Assembly (NCBI RefSeq): GCF_009695765.1
Contig: NZ_VUNI01000016.1
Location: 1 to 64,000 of the forward strand
Origin: Roseburia porci
GTDB lineage: Bacteria > Bacillota > Clostridia > Lachnospirales > Lachnospiraceae
Direction of reading: 5' to 3'
DNA: 64,000 bases
Part shown: positions 8,037 through 17,362 of the stretch, piece by piece
Position numbering within the stretch: position 1 is the first letter of the stretch
How the letters are laid out: each line of letters starts with the position of its first letter
Made by a program: the position numbers and the translations under genes
The notes under the pieces: model-generated
Seen by the model: the letters and a program-made list of their open reading frames with translations, nothing else
Told to the model about the DNA's origin: nothing
Database searches by the model: none

Positions 8037-8612
8037 ATGCCAAGTAGTCCTAAAATTAAAAAAGAAGATATGCTGAAAACAGCATTGGATATTGTAATGG
8101 AGAGTGGATATTCAGCTCTAAATATTAAAGAGGTAGCGAAAAGGCTGGGATGCTCTACGGCACCGATTTCATGGCAGTTTGGCGGTATGGACGGTTTGAG
8201 AACAGAGCTAATCCCGTTTGCAGAGCAATATGTGGAAGAAGAATATTATCGCAGAAAGGAAGCTGTTGATGAATTATCAGCATTTGAGCTAAGAGGCAGA
8301 GGGACGATTGAGCTGGCGCTTGATAAGCCAATGCTTTTTCAGTTTCTCTATATGGGAGACAGGAGTCAGCTTTTAAGTGCAGGATTTCAGTTGAATACTG
8401 AGAATAATACAGGAATTTACAAACCATTAGCAGACAGGCTTGGAATTACTGTAAGTCAGGCAACAGATTTTTCTATGACAATGATTATATATACACATGG
8501 AATTGGTTCGCTGATTGCATCCGGGATTGTCAAGGATACAAAGGAGAATATGTTTCAGATGATCCACAACACAGGCATTACATATTTGAAAGGACTGGGA
8601 GCAAAGTTATGA
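8037..8612 (+). CDS. TetR/AcrR-family transcriptional regulator
   Basis: This is a 191-aa regulator with a TetR helix-turn-helix near residues 20-45 (YSALNIKEVAKRLGCSTAPISWQF) and a helical C-terminal domain of the WHG type, with the FLYMGD pattern in the middle. ATG 8037 is preceded by GGAGG with 5-nt spacing; ATG 8025 would put the Shine-Dalgarno inside the gene. The stop overlaps the ATG of the next gene (ATGA), so the chimeric phosphatase is translationally coupled. The long structured leader upstream suggests an added layer of control. Confidence 0.85.
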   Translation: MPSSPKIKKEDMLKTALDIVMESGYSALNIKEVAKRLGCSTAPISWQFGGMDGLRTELIPFAEQYVEEEYYRRKEAVDELSAFELRGRGTIELALDKPMLFQFLYMGDRSQLLSAGFQLNTENNTGIYKPLADRLGITVSQATDFSMTMIIYTHGIGSLIASGIVKDTKENMFQMIHNTGITYLKGLGAKL

Positions 8613-9214
8613 ATAAATATTTCAACTTATGCGGACTGACATTTGTTATTGTAATTCTAATCCCGAATATTGTTTTTTCGATTACTTGCAAAGATGGATT
8701 TGTAAATCACTATCAGAACAAGTTGGTAGAGACATTAGAGCAGATAGGAAGATTTGGCTGTTTTATCAACATCTGCAGATCGCCAATGGCTGAGTTTGTT
8801 TTAAAAGACATGGTTGCAAAGCGTGGGCTTGCAGAGCAGTTTGAAATTGCGTCGGCAGCCACAAGCACAGAGGAAATCTGGAATGGAGTAGGTAACCCGG
8901 TGTATCCTCCGGCAAAAGCTGAATTAGCAAAGCATGGCTTAAGCTGTGAAGGAAAAAGGGCAGTACAATTAAAGGCTTCTGATTATGATTATTACGATTA
9001 CCTTATCGGTATGGACATGGAGAATATATCCAATATCGAAAGGATGACAGGTCATAAGGCAGGGGATAAAATACATTTACTTTTGGAATTTAACCATGAA
9101 TCAAAATCGGTGAGAGATCCCTGGTATTATGATTGCTACGATGAAACATATCGTGATGTGGTAACAGGATGTACTGCATTTCTTGCATATTTAAAAGAAC
9201 ATAATAAGATTTAA
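8609..9214 (+). CDS. Chimera: membrane-protein N-terminus joined to a low-molecular-weight tyrosine phosphatase
   Basis: This 201-aa protein has two unrelated parts. Residues 1-53 contain one membrane span (about 9-26) and look like the start of a different, larger membrane protein. From residue 54 (NICRSPMAEF) to the end it is a low-molecular-weight protein tyrosine phosphatase, with the general-acid region DPWYYDCYDETYRDV near the end. The normal phosphatase N-terminal strand (hydrophobic run, then CxGNICRS) is missing, but Cys51 of the foreign part restores a C-x5-R spacing (CFINICR). The usual Gly of the loop is replaced by Ile, so activity is doubtful. It looks like an in-frame deletion fusion. 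It is coupled to the TetR gene by an ATGA overlap. Confidence 0.78.
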   Translation: MNKYFNLCGLTFVIVILIPNIVFSITCKDGFVNHYQNKLVETLEQIGRFGCFINICRSPMAEFVLKDMVAKRGLAEQFEIASAATSTEEIWNGVGNPVYPPAKAELAKHGLSCEGKRAVQLKASDYDYYDYLIGMDMENISNIERMTGHKAGDKIHLLLEFNHESKSVRDPWYYDCYDETYRDVVTGCTAFLAYLKEHNKI

Positions 9215-9409
9215 TTGTGATTTTGTCGGCTACATGATAAAATTTTCTCATCTGACACACGCTTCGATGAGTATTTCTTGTTGTTGCGCCTGGAAGATAA
9301 AGATAATTTGTCACTAACACAGAAATTAGATTGATGTGGAAGAAACCGGCAGAACATAGGTATGAAAGAGACTGGACAGGCAGTTTCTTGTTTTTGTATG
9401 CATATTTTG

Positions 9410-9441
9410 GCTGTATCTTCTACGGAAGATATGGCTTTTTT
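9410..9441 (+). terminator. Rho-independent terminator
   Basis: An 11-bp stem (GCTGTATCTTC / GAAGATATGGC, two wobble pairs) with a TACG loop is followed by six T. It ends the TetR-phosphatase operon, or acts as an attenuator ahead of the hydrogenase maturation genes. Confidence 0.75.
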
Positions 9442-9493
9442 GTTATATAGAAAAGTTCTGTAAATAACCAGGTCATGAAGAAAGGGGAATATT

Positions 9494-9763
9494 GTGGAAA
9501 CCAGAATTGCTTTGATTGGAATTATTGTAGAGAATCCGGATTCAGTGGAAGAACTGAATCATCTTCTGCATGAGTACGGACATTATATTATTGGACGGAT
9601 GGGAATTCCTTACAGGGAACGCAATCTGAATATTATCAGTGTTGCAATTGATGCACCACAGGATATCATCAGTGCACTTTCCGGTAAGATCGGTCGTCTG
9701 AATGGTATCGGAGTAAAAACGGTATATTCCAACATAACCGGAAATAATGCAACAAACAGCTAG
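9494..9763 (+). CDS. TM1266-family putative regulator of the [FeFe]-hydrogenase system
   Basis: This is an 89-aa ACT-like/NikR-C-like small protein: METRIALIGIIVEN at the start, then the family pattern HEYGHYIIGRMGIPYRER and a closing strand around GVKTVYSN. Homologues are encoded next to hydE/hydF/hydG and are thought to regulate iron-only hydrogenase maturation, though the mechanism is not established. The start is GTG 9494 after AAAGGGG. The hydE reading frame begins 17 nt before its stop. No DNA-binding domain is visible, so a protein-protein or ligand-sensing role is possible. Confidence 0.85.
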   Translation: METRIALIGIIVENPDSVEELNHLLHEYGHYIIGRMGIPYRERNLNIISVAIDAPQDIISALSGKIGRLNGIGVKTVYSNITGNNATNS

Positions 9764-10793
9764 AGAGATGATCCAGGAGATCAAATGCAGGCGGGATATC
9801 AGCATAGAACAGCTGGAATATCTGCTTACAACGGAGAACAAAGATTGTCTGGAAATGCTTCGTGAGGAAGCAGTGCAGACAGCACAAAAGATTTATGGAA
9901 ACCAGGTGTTTATACGCGGGCTGATCGAGTTTACGAATTACTGTAAAAACGACTGTTATTACTGCGGAATACGAAGAAGCAACCATTGCGCCGATCGTTA
10001 CCGCCTTACAAAAGAAGAGATTTTATCCTGTACAGATACCGGATATAAACTGGGCTTTCGTACGTTTGTACTTCAGGGTGGGGAGGATCCTTATTTTACG
10101 GATGAGAGGATCTGCGAGCTGGTATCGGAGATCAGACAAAAACATCCGGATTGTGCAATCACACTGTCGATCGGTGAGAAAAGCAAAGAGAGTTATCAGA
10201 GATATTTTGATGCAGGCGCGGATCGTTATCTGCTTCGCCATGAAACAGCAAATGGGACGCATTACAGAAGGCTGCATCCGGATGAACTTTCTTTGGAACA
10301 TCGCAAACAGTGTCTTTGGGATTTGAAGGAGATCGGCTATCAGGTTGGATGTGGATTTATGGTAGGCTCTCCTGGGCAGACGACAGAGACTTTATATGAA
10401 GATCTGCAGTTTATTCGGAAACTGATGCCACATATGGTTGGAATTGGACCATTTATCCCACAGAAAGATACACCGTTTGCCAGGGAACCAGCAGGAACGA
10501 TGGAGCAGACGTTACGGCTGCTTTCGATCATCCGGCTGATCCATCCGCATGTACTTTTACCGGCAACTACGGCTCTTGGAACAATTCACCCGAAAGGGCG
10601 TGAACTTGGAATTCAGTCCGGAGCCAATGTTGTAATGCCGAATCTGTCACCGGTAGATGTAAGGGATAAATACAAATTGTATGATAACAAGATCTGCACC
10701 GGAGATGAGGCGGCCGAATGCCGGTTCTGCATGGAAAACCGCATGAAAAGCATCGGCTATCAGGTCGTAGTATCCCGTGGAGATTATATTTAA
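9747..10793 (+). CDS. hydE: [FeFe]-hydrogenase H-cluster radical SAM maturase HydE
   Basis: This is a 348-aa radical SAM enzyme that helps build the dithiomethylamine-bridged diiron subcluster of [FeFe] hydrogenase. The CxxxCxxC cluster motif is C66-KND-C70-YY-C73, followed by the GGEDP motif for SAM binding (LQGGEDPYF). Length and C-terminal pattern fit HydE rather than the related BioB. The start is ATG 9747, overlapping the upstream regulator; ATG 9768 is an alternative. Its neighbours are hydG and hydF, which together form the full maturation set. The hydrogenase catalytic subunit is not in this window. Confidence 0.93.
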   Translation: MQQTAREMIQEIKCRRDISIEQLEYLLTTENKDCLEMLREEAVQTAQKIYGNQVFIRGLIEFTNYCKNDCYYCGIRRSNHCADRYRLTKEEILSCTDTGYKLGFRTFVLQGGEDPYFTDERICELVSEIRQKHPDCAITLSIGEKSKESYQRYFDAGADRYLLRHETANGTHYRRLHPDELSLEHRKQCLWDLKEIGYQVGCGFMVGSPGQTTETLYEDLQFIRKLMPHMVGIGPFIPQKDTPFAREPAGTMEQTLRLLSIIRLIHPHVLLPATTALGTIHPKGRELGIQSGANVVMPNLSPVDVRDKYKLYDNKICTGDEAAECRFCMENRMKSIGYQVVVSRGDYI

Positions 10794-10810
10794 GTTGGAA
10801 GGAAAAGAAA

Positions 10811-12229
10811 ATGTATAACGTTAAATCATTAAAAGCAGAAGAATTTATTTCAGACGAAGAAATTTTAGATACACTTGCCTATGCGGATGCCAATAAGGAC
10901 AATGTCGAACTGATCGACGCAATTATTGACAAAGCGCGTTTGAGAAAAGGACTGACACACAGGGAGGCATCAGTGCTTCTGGCATGTGAGATTCCTGAGA
11001 AAATCGATGAGGTATATAAACTTGCAGAGCAGATTAAGAAGGATTTTTACGGAAACCGTATCGTATTATTCGCTCCGTTATATCTGTCAAACTACTGCGT
11101 CAATGGCTGTGTATACTGCCCATACCATATGAAAAATAAGCATATTGCAAGAAAAAAACTGACACAGGAAGAGATTGTGAAGGAAGTAACAGCACTTCAG
11201 GATATGGGACACAAACGTCTTGCAATCGAGGCAGGAGAAGATCCAGTGAATAATCCGATTGAATACATCCTGGAATGCATTAAGACAATATACAGCATCA
11301 AGCACAAAAACGGTGCAATTCGCCGTGTCAATGTCAACATTGCAGCGACTACGGTAGAGAATTACCGCAAATTAAAAGAAGCCGGTATCGGAACCTATAT
11401 CCTGTTTCAGGAGACTTATCATAAAAAGAGTTATGAGAAGTTGCATCCGACAGGACCAAAACACGATTATGCTTATCACACAGAGGCAATGGACCGTGCC
11501 ATGGAAGGTGGAATCGATGATGTGGGACTGGGTGTGTTATTCGGTCTTGAGATGTACCGTTATGAGTTTGCCGGTCTTCTGATGCATGCAGAGCATTTAG
11601 AGGCAGTACACGGTGTCGGACCACATACCATCAGTGTACCGAGAATCAAACATGCGGATGATATTGATCCGAGTGCGTTTGACAATGGCATCACAGATGA
11701 TACATTTGCGAAAATCTGTGCTTTGATCCGTATTTCAGTGCCATACACAGGAATGATCATTTCTACAAGAGAGAGTCAGCAGGTTCGTGAAAAAGTACTT
11801 CCACTTGGTGTATCACAGATCTCAGGAGCATCCAGAACAAGTGTCGGCGGTTATGCTGAGGCAGAACCGGAAGAAGAGAGCTCAGAACAGTTTGATGTCA
11901 GCGACCAGAGAACTTTGGATGAAGTTGTAAACTGGCTGATCAAAATGGATTATATTCCAAGTTTCTGTACTGCATGTTACAGAGAGGGAAGAACCGGCGA
12001 CCGTTTTATGGCACTTTGCAAAAGCATGCAGATTTTAAACTGCTGTCATCCGAACGCACTTATGACTTTAAAAGAGTATCTGGAGGATTATGCGAGTGAG
12101 GAGACAAGAACACTTGGTATGGCTTTAATCGACCGTGAGCTTGAGAAGATCACCAATCCAAAGGTAAAACAGACAGCATATGAACATATTCATGATATTT
12201 CAGAAGGAAAACGTGATTTCCGTTTTTAA
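10811..12229 (+). CDS. hydG: [FeFe]-hydrogenase maturase HydG (tyrosine lyase)
   Basis: This is a 472-aa radical SAM enzyme that cleaves tyrosine to p-cresol, CO and CN, which become ligands of the H-cluster. The SAM cluster motif is C96-VNG-C100-VY-C103. The C-terminal auxiliary cluster cysteines are present (FCTACYREG, then CC 22-23 residues later), which separates HydG from ThiH. ATG 10811 is preceded by GGAAAAGAAA, 17 nt after hydE; the longer frame opening at 10718 runs over the end of hydE and is not used. HydF follows after 39 nt. Confidence 0.95.
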   Translation: MYNVKSLKAEEFISDEEILDTLAYADANKDNVELIDAIIDKARLRKGLTHREASVLLACEIPEKIDEVYKLAEQIKKDFYGNRIVLFAPLYLSNYCVNGCVYCPYHMKNKHIARKKLTQEEIVKEVTALQDMGHKRLAIEAGEDPVNNPIEYILECIKTIYSIKHKNGAIRRVNVNIAATTVENYRKLKEAGIGTYILFQETYHKKSYEKLHPTGPKHDYAYHTEAMDRAMEGGIDDVGLGVLFGLEMYRYEFAGLLMHAEHLEAVHGVGPHTISVPRIKHADDIDPSAFDNGITDDTFAKICALIRISVPYTGMIISTRESQQVREKVLPLGVSQISGASRTSVGGYAEAEPEEESSEQFDVSDQRTLDEVVNWLIKMDYIPSFCTACYREGRTGDRFMALCKSMQILNCCHPNALMTLKEYLEDYASEETRTLGMALIDRELEKITNPKVKQTAYEHIHDISEGKRDFRF

Positions 12230-12268
12230 TTGTGACAGGCATTTTTAGTTGAAAAAGGAGGAAGTGTA

Positions 12269-13504
12269 GTGGCATCATTCAATGAAACACCATCTGCAAA
12301 CCGCTTACATATTGGTGTTTATGGAAAAACAAACAGTGGAAAGTCTTCTTTGATCAATGCATTGACCGGACAGAAGGTATCGATTGTCGCTGATGTGGCA
12401 GGCACAACTACAGACCCGGTGTATAAACCGATGGAGATCCAGCCGTTAGGTGCATGCGTGATCATTGATACAGCCGGATTTGATGATGAAAGCGAGCTTG
12501 GTGCAAAAAGAGTGGAAAAGACAAAGCTTGCAGCACAAAAGACGGATATCGCAGTCATTGTCATAGCAGGAACGGACCCAGGAGTATGTCCACAGGGAAA
12601 GTTAAGCGAAAGATTTCCGGATGAGGCTGAGTGGTATCGTTTGTTTAAAGAGAGACATACACCGGTATTTTTTGTTGTAAATAAGGCGGATCAGGACAGT
12701 GAGAAGGCAGGAATTTTGACAGACTGGCTGAAAAAGCAGACCGGAGAAGAAGTTCTTATGGTCAGTGCCAGGACGAAAAATGGGATGGATGAAGTAAAAT
12801 CCACGCTTACACGTCTGCTTCCAGAGAATTACGGGGAAGAATTTATTACAGGAGATCTCGTAAAGGAAGATGATCTGGTGCTTCTTGTTATGCCACAGGA
12901 TATTCAGGCGCCGAAGGGCCGCCTGATCCTTCCTCAGGTACAGACAATCCGTGAACTTTTAGATAAAAAATGTCTTGTGGTAAGTGTGACAACCGACAAG
13001 CTTACGACGATGCTTTCACTTTTAAAGGAACCGCCGAAGCTGATCATTACTGATTCCCAGGTGTTTGGGTATGTTTATGAACACAAACCAAAAGAAAGTA
13101 TGCTGACTTCTTTTTCTGTGCTTTTTGCTGCTTATAAAGGCGATCTTTTGTATTATCTGGAAGGGGCAAAAGCAATCGACAGTCTGAAGGCGGATTCGAA
13201 AGTGCTGATCGCGGAATGCTGTACACATGCACCTCTGACAGAAGATATTGGAAGAGTAAAGCTTCCGCGCATGTTAAGAAAACGCGCCGGAGAAGCGTTG
13301 ACCATAGATATGGTGAGTGGAACGGATTTCCCGGAAGACGTCAGTGGATATGATCTGATCATTCAGTGTGGAGCCTGCATGTTTAACCGGAAATATGTAC
13401 TTTCCAGAATTGACCGGGCAAGAGCCCAGCAGGTGCCGATGACGAATTATGGAGTTACGATTGCGCATCTTACCGGCATTTTAGATCAGGTTACAAAGCC
13501 GTAG
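12269..13504 (+). CDS. hydF: [FeFe]-hydrogenase H-cluster maturation GTPase HydF
   Basis: This is a 411-aa scaffold GTPase that carries the assembled diiron subcluster to the hydrogenase. The N-terminal Era-like G domain has GKTNSGKSS at 19-27, the switch DVAGTTTDPV, DTAGF and NKAD. The C-terminal cluster-binding part has CTHAP and, about 50 residues later, CGACMFNRK, matching the family Cys/His ligands. The start is GTG 12269 after AAAAAGGAGG. It closes the regulator-hydE-hydG-hydF operon. The gene is complete, with all key residues present. Confidence 0.95.
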   Translation: MASFNETPSANRLHIGVYGKTNSGKSSLINALTGQKVSIVADVAGTTTDPVYKPMEIQPLGACVIIDTAGFDDESELGAKRVEKTKLAAQKTDIAVIVIAGTDPGVCPQGKLSERFPDEAEWYRLFKERHTPVFFVVNKADQDSEKAGILTDWLKKQTGEEVLMVSARTKNGMDEVKSTLTRLLPENYGEEFITGDLVKEDDLVLLVMPQDIQAPKGRLILPQVQTIRELLDKKCLVVSVTTDKLTTMLSLLKEPPKLIITDSQVFGYVYEHKPKESMLTSFSVLFAAYKGDLLYYLEGAKAIDSLKADSKVLIAECCTHAPLTEDIGRVKLPRMLRKRAGEALTIDMVSGTDFPEDVSGYDLIIQCGACMFNRKYVLSRIDRARAQQVPMTNYGVTIAHLTGILDQVTKP

Positions 13505-13562
13505 CCTGGATTTTATCCCAATTTTGTCAAAAATTATGATATACTTGATATAATATATATTT

Positions 13563-13640
13563 AATTGCGAAACTATTAAAATTTTAACTAAGCATGTACT
13601 TACAGTACATGTCAGAGTAAATTTCAATAGTTTCGCAATT
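13563..13640. repeat. Nested palindromic element (about 78 bp)
   Basis: AATTGCGAAACTATT (13563-13577) and its perfect inverted copy (13626-13640) enclose AT-rich arms that partly pair and a central perfect palindrome, CATGTACT-TAC-AGTACATG. The whole can extrude as one cruciform or fold as one long RNA hairpin. It lacks a T-run, so it is not a plain terminator. A MITE or REP-like unit is possible. Confidence 0.6.
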
Positions 13641-13674
13641 ACCGGATATATCATATGACAGGGAGGGGATAGTG

Positions 13675-14607
13675 ATGAAAAAAAAGAGATTTTTTCTTCC
13701 AGTTATTGCAGCCATGATTCTTCTGGCCGGTTGTGGAAACCAGACAGTCGAGCAGGCGATAAATGCGGATAAGGGGCAGGCTGAAACGGATGCAGGTGAA
13801 TCCGTTAAAAAAAGTAAACATGTTAAAAAGGACACCAAAAAAGAAAAAGATACAGAGCTGTCAGATACGGAAGAAGCTGAGGCTGTCGAGAAAGAGGATG
13901 CTTATTTTGAGGTGAAAAGTCTGAGTGATTCCAATGACCAGAAAGAGGATCAGACAGAGATTTTTGTTTCCAGCTATCAGTATTATACGATCACCGGAGG
14001 CAAGGGAGATCAGGCTGTTATAGATAAGGTGAATCAGGCGTTGAATGACGATCTTTCGAAAGCAAAGGAGAACTCGGACTCTACACTTGCGGAGGCAAAG
14101 AGCGGATATACGGATTATCAGGCATATCAGGAAACGCTTCCAAAGGAAGAACGGCAGAAGTTTAGCCCATATGCACTTTATTATCAGAGCAGCATTGTCC
14201 GGAATGATGAACAGGTGTTCAGCATCTGTGTCCGGATCGATGTCAATTTTCAGGGAGCGCATGGCGATTATTCCTATCACTGTCTGAACTTTGATGCACA
14301 GACGGGGGATGTGATTGGCTGGAATGATCTTTCGGATGATACAAAGCAGTTTGAGGCCAATGTGATCTCACTGGTGCAGGATATTTCAAAAAGCGAAGAC
14401 TATGCGGATCGATTCTATGATGTGGACACAACGGATTTTTCGTCTGCAATACTGCAGGATGGGACGTTTGCACTTACGGAAGAAGGGATGGAGATTGTGA
14501 TCGATCCTTATATTTTCGGACCGTATGCATCCGGTGCTTTTTCATTCCGATTGAAAGCAGATCAGCTGGCTGGAATAAAAGAACAATATATTTTTAAAAA
14601 AATTTAG
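13675..14607 (+). CDS. Secreted lipoprotein with DUF4163/DUF3298 domains
   Basis: This is a 310-aa exported lipoprotein. A signal peptide with KKKRFF and a hydrophobic core ends in the lipobox LLAGC, so it should be anchored by Cys near residue 21. A charged low-complexity linker (Lys/Glu/Asp-rich, about 45-85) leads to a DUF4163-DUF3298 region resembling the extracytoplasmic part of RsiV, with the closing pattern IFGPYASGAFSF. No sigma factor or transmembrane anti-sigma part is next to it, so it is a free-standing lipoprotein of unknown function, perhaps binding cell wall or lysozyme. The start follows GGGAGGGG. Confidence 0.8.
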   Translation: MKKKRFFLPVIAAMILLAGCGNQTVEQAINADKGQAETDAGESVKKSKHVKKDTKKEKDTELSDTEEAEAVEKEDAYFEVKSLSDSNDQKEDQTEIFVSSYQYYTITGGKGDQAVIDKVNQALNDDLSKAKENSDSTLAEAKSGYTDYQAYQETLPKEERQKFSPYALYYQSSIVRNDEQVFSICVRIDVNFQGAHGDYSYHCLNFDAQTGDVIGWNDLSDDTKQFEANVISLVQDISKSEDYADRFYDVDTTDFSSAILQDGTFALTEEGMEIVIDPYIFGPYASGAFSFRLKADQLAGIKEQYIFKKI

Positions 14608-14616
14608 AATTTTTTC

Positions 14617-14645
14617 TTGCAATTGAAATTTTTATATGGTATAAC
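14617..14645 (+). promoter_or_regulatory. Promoter of the T-box aspS-gatCAB operon
   Basis: TTGCAA at 14617-14622 and TATAAC at 14640-14645 are 17 bp apart, ahead of the T-box leader. Confidence 0.6.
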
Positions 14646-14659
14646 ATTTACAACATTAA

Positions 14660-14946
14660 CATAGTAAAGCGTTGAAGGAGACTCGGATCTTCAGACATCG
14701 ACAGGAATACAGCGTCACCGACTGAGAGCGTTGTTTGAAAGAGGAGATTACGGGAACACTACCGGAGCAGATCAGTTGAACAGGAAGCGATTCAAGTAGG
14801 CTGATACGTAAGTGCACGTTACGCACGTTGAGTGGAAAAATGAGATGATGTTATCATTTTTCAATGCGGGTGGTACCGCGGAATGAATAAGAATTTCGCC
14901 CCTGGAACAAAGTTGTTCAGCAATTTTGTTTCAGGGGTTTTTGTTT
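14660..14946 (+). promoter_or_regulatory. T-box leader, Asn specifier
   Basis: The T-box sequence TGGTACCGCG lies at 14871-14880. It is followed by a terminator whose 13-bp stem (14899-14911 with 14924-14936) ends in TTTTTG. In Stem I, ACAGCG/CGTTGT closes the apical loop with GACTGAGAG. The specifier position reads AAC (14755-14757) in GGGAACACTACCGGAGC, an Asn codon followed by A. Uncharged tRNA-Asn should favour antitermination and expression of aspS and gatCAB. The specifier assignment is by analogy to other T-boxes, not by a computed fold. Confidence 0.88.
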
Positions 14947-15045
14947 TATGGAAAAATCTTAGATTCCGTCCCGCACCTTCATTCGCAGATGCTCTGGCAT
15001 TTGCATAACACCGCGTAATGCGGAAGAAAAGGAGCGTACAATCGT

Positions 15046-16377
15046 ATGGAATTTATGACAGGAGTAGCAAAGAAAGACACCTTGGAGATCAGCGAGATCC
15101 TTTCTGCTGATTATGAGGGAAAGAACATTAAGGTACAGGGCGCGATCCATACCATAAGGGATATGGGCGAAGTTGCTTTTATCGTTTTGCGTAAAAGAGA
15201 AGGCCTGGTACAGTGTGTGTATGAAGAAGGCAAATCCAGATTCGATATTCAGGATCTGAAAGAAGCGGATACCGTTGAGGTAGAAGGAACGGTCAAGATG
15301 GAAGACCGTGCACCAAATGGATTTGAACTCAGACTGGACACCGTGAAGATCTTATCAGAACCGGCAGAGGCTATGCCGCTTCAGATTTCCAAATGGAAGA
15401 TGAATACTTCACTGGATGCCAAGCTGAACAACCGTGCAATTGCACTGCGCAATATCAGAGAACGTGCTGTGTTCCGTATTCAGGAAGGAATCACAAGAGG
15501 TTTTCGTGATTTCTTATATGGACAGGGATTTACAGAGATCCATACACCAAAGCTTGGAGCCAAAAGTGCCGAGGGTGGAGCCAACCTCTTTAAATTAGAG
15601 TATTTCCACAGACCGGCGATTCTGCAGCAGAGCCCGCAGTTTTACAAACAGATGATGGTCGGCGTGTTTGACCGGGTGTTTGAGACTGCTCCGGTATTTC
15701 GTGCTGAGAAGCATAATACCAAACGTCATTTGAATGAATATACAAGTCTTGATTTTGAGATGGGATACATCGATGGATTTGAGGATATTATGGCTATGGA
15801 GACCGGATTTTTACAGTATACCATGAAGCTTCTTGAAACATCGTATGCAAGAGAGCTGAAAATCCTTGGTCTGACACTTCCAAAAGTGGACCAGATCCCA
15901 TGTGTCCGTTTCAAGGAAGCAAAGGAACTCGTCTCAAAGAAATATGACAGAAAGATCCGGAATCCGTATGATCTGGAGCCGGAAGAAGAATTACTGATCG
16001 GACAGTATTTTAAAGAAGAGTGTGGTGCAGATTTTGTATTTGTAACACATTATCCATCGAAAAAGAGACCGTTTTATGCAATGGATGATCCGGAGGATGA
16101 GACTTTTACACTGAGTTTTGACCTTTTGTATAAAGGACTTGAGATTACAACGGGTGGACAGCGTATCCATGATTACAACAAACTTATGGAAAAGATTCAA
16201 AAGCGTGGAATGGAGACAGAAGGAATGGAACATTATCTGTCTGCTTTCAAACATGGCATGCCGCCACATGGTGGACTTGGTATCGGTCTCGAACGTCTTA
16301 CCATGCAGTTGATCGGCGAGGAAAATGTGCGTGAAGCAACTTTATTCCCAAGAGATTTAAGCCGTCTGGAACCATAG
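15046..16377 (+). CDS. aspS: Non-discriminating aspartyl-tRNA synthetase (archaeal/genomic type)
   Basis: This is a 443-aa class IIb synthetase. An OB-fold anticodon-binding domain occupies about residues 20-105, followed by the catalytic core with motif 2 ([23 protein letters not shown]) and motif 3 ([15 protein letters not shown]). The short form without the bacterial GAD insertion is the archaeal type, called Asp-tRNA(Asn) ligase when gat genes are present. It can charge Asp to both tRNA-Asp and tRNA-Asn. The T-box upstream reads Asn, and gatC, gatA and gatB follow, so the operon makes Asn-tRNA(Asn) by transamidation. The Shine-Dalgarno AAAGGAG lies 12 nt before ATG 15046. Confidence 0.92.
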   Translation: MEFMTGVAKKDTLEISEILSADYEGKNIKVQGAIHTIRDMGEVAFIVLRKREGLVQCVYEEGKSRFDIQDLKEADTVEVEGTVKMEDRAPNGFELRLDTVKILSEPAEAMPLQISKWKMNTSLDAKLNNRAIALRNIRERAVFRIQEGITRGFRDFLYGQGFTEIHTPKLGAKSAEGGANLFKLEYFHRPAILQQSPQFYKQMMVGVFDRVFETAPVFRAEKHNTKRHLNEYTSLDFEMGYIDGFEDIMAMETGFLQYTMKLLETSYARELKILGLTLPKVDQIPCVRFKEAKELVSKKYDRKIRNPYDLEPEEELLIGQYFKEECGADFVFVTHYPSKKRPFYAMDDPEDETFTLSFDLLYKGLEITTGGQRIHDYNKLMEKIQKRGMETEGMEHYLSAFKHGMPPHGGLGIGLERLTMQLIGEENVREATLFPRDLSRLEP

Positions 16378-16411
16378 GAATGAAGAGCAACAATTGGAAA
16401 GGAGAAACAAA

Positions 16412-17338
16412 GTGAAGCATTTAGGAACAAAAATGTTAGAGACAGATCGTCTGATCTTAAGACGTTTTACGATAGAAGATGCATCCGACATGTTCCAGAA
16501 CTGGGCATCGGATCCGGAAGTTACCAAATATCTGACATGGCCGACACATACAGATCTGGATCAGACGGAGGATGTGATCACCAGATGGGAAGATGAGACC
16601 ATTGATAACGATGTTTACCAGTGGGCAATCGAATTAAAAGAGATCGGACAGGTGATCGGAAGCATCAGTGCAGTCGGCATGAATGAAAAGGTACAGTCGG
16701 TAGAGATCGGTTACTGCATTGGCAAAGAATTCTGGAGAAAGGGATATACATCAGAGGCATTGGCTGAAGTGATGCGTTTCTTTTTCGATGAAGTTGGTGC
16801 AAACCGTGTAGAAGCACGATGCGATGTACACAATACGAATTCTGCAAAAGTTATGGAAAAATGCGGCATGAAGTATGAGGGAACATCGGAGGCTTCTGAC
16901 TGGAATAATACCGGAATCTGTGACTGCATGCATTATGCGAAGATCAGATGTTCAGCAGCTCTTCTTCAGTCTGAAGGCTTTGCTGCATTTGAGGAAGAAG
17001 AACCGGTCGTAAAACAGGAAGCAGTTGCAACGAAAGTTAACGGTAAAAACGTGATTTCGGATGAGACGATCGAATATGTAGGAATTCTTGCAAAGCTTGA
17101 GCTGAATGATGAGGAAAAGGAACAGGCAAAGAAAGATATCGGAGAGATGCTGGATTATATTGATCAGCTGAATGAACTGGATACAGAAGGTGTTGAGCCG
17201 ATGTCCCATGTGTTCCCGGTAAATAATGTGTTCCGTGAAGATGTTGTTACAAACGGCGATGGAAGCAAGGCAACGCTTGCAAACGCTCCTTCTAAGAAGG
17301 ATGGCGGTTTCAAGGTGCCAAAGACCATTGGAGAATAA
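16412..17338 (+). CDS. gatC: GNAT acetyltransferase fused to GatC
   Basis: This 308-aa protein has two domains. Residues 1 to about 175 are a RimJ/RimL-like GNAT N-acetyltransferase ([11 protein letters not shown] at the start; acetyl-CoA loop around [31 protein letters not shown]). An acidic linker of about 35 residues leads to a complete GatC (about 97 aa: [18 protein letters not shown] to the end), the small subunit that braces GatA and GatB. GTG 16412 has GGAG 7 nt upstream. The reading frame is continuous, with no sign of a frameshift. It lies between aspS and gatA, so it should be made in step with the amidotransferase. Confidence 0.9.
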   Translation: MKHLGTKMLETDRLILRRFTIEDASDMFQNWASDPEVTKYLTWPTHTDLDQTEDVITRWEDETIDNDVYQWAIELKEIGQVIGSISAVGMNEKVQSVEIGYCIGKEFWRKGYTSEALAEVMRFFFDEVGANRVEARCDVHNTNSAKVMEKCGMKYEGTSEASDWNNTGICDCMHYAKIRCSAALLQSEGFAAFEEEEPVVKQEAVATKVNGKNVISDETIEYVGILAKLELNDEEKEQAKKDIGEMLDYIDQLNELDTEGVEPMSHVFPVNNVFREDVVTNGDGSKATLANAPSKKDGGFKVPKTIGE

Positions 17339-17362
17339 GCTTAAGGCTATGGAGGAAATTAA

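Noticed and set aside
14720-14722. GAC as an Asp specifier in the aspS T-box
   Set aside because: It falls in the apical GACTGAGAG loop closed by ACAGCG/CGTTGT; AAC at 14755 fits the specifier position better.
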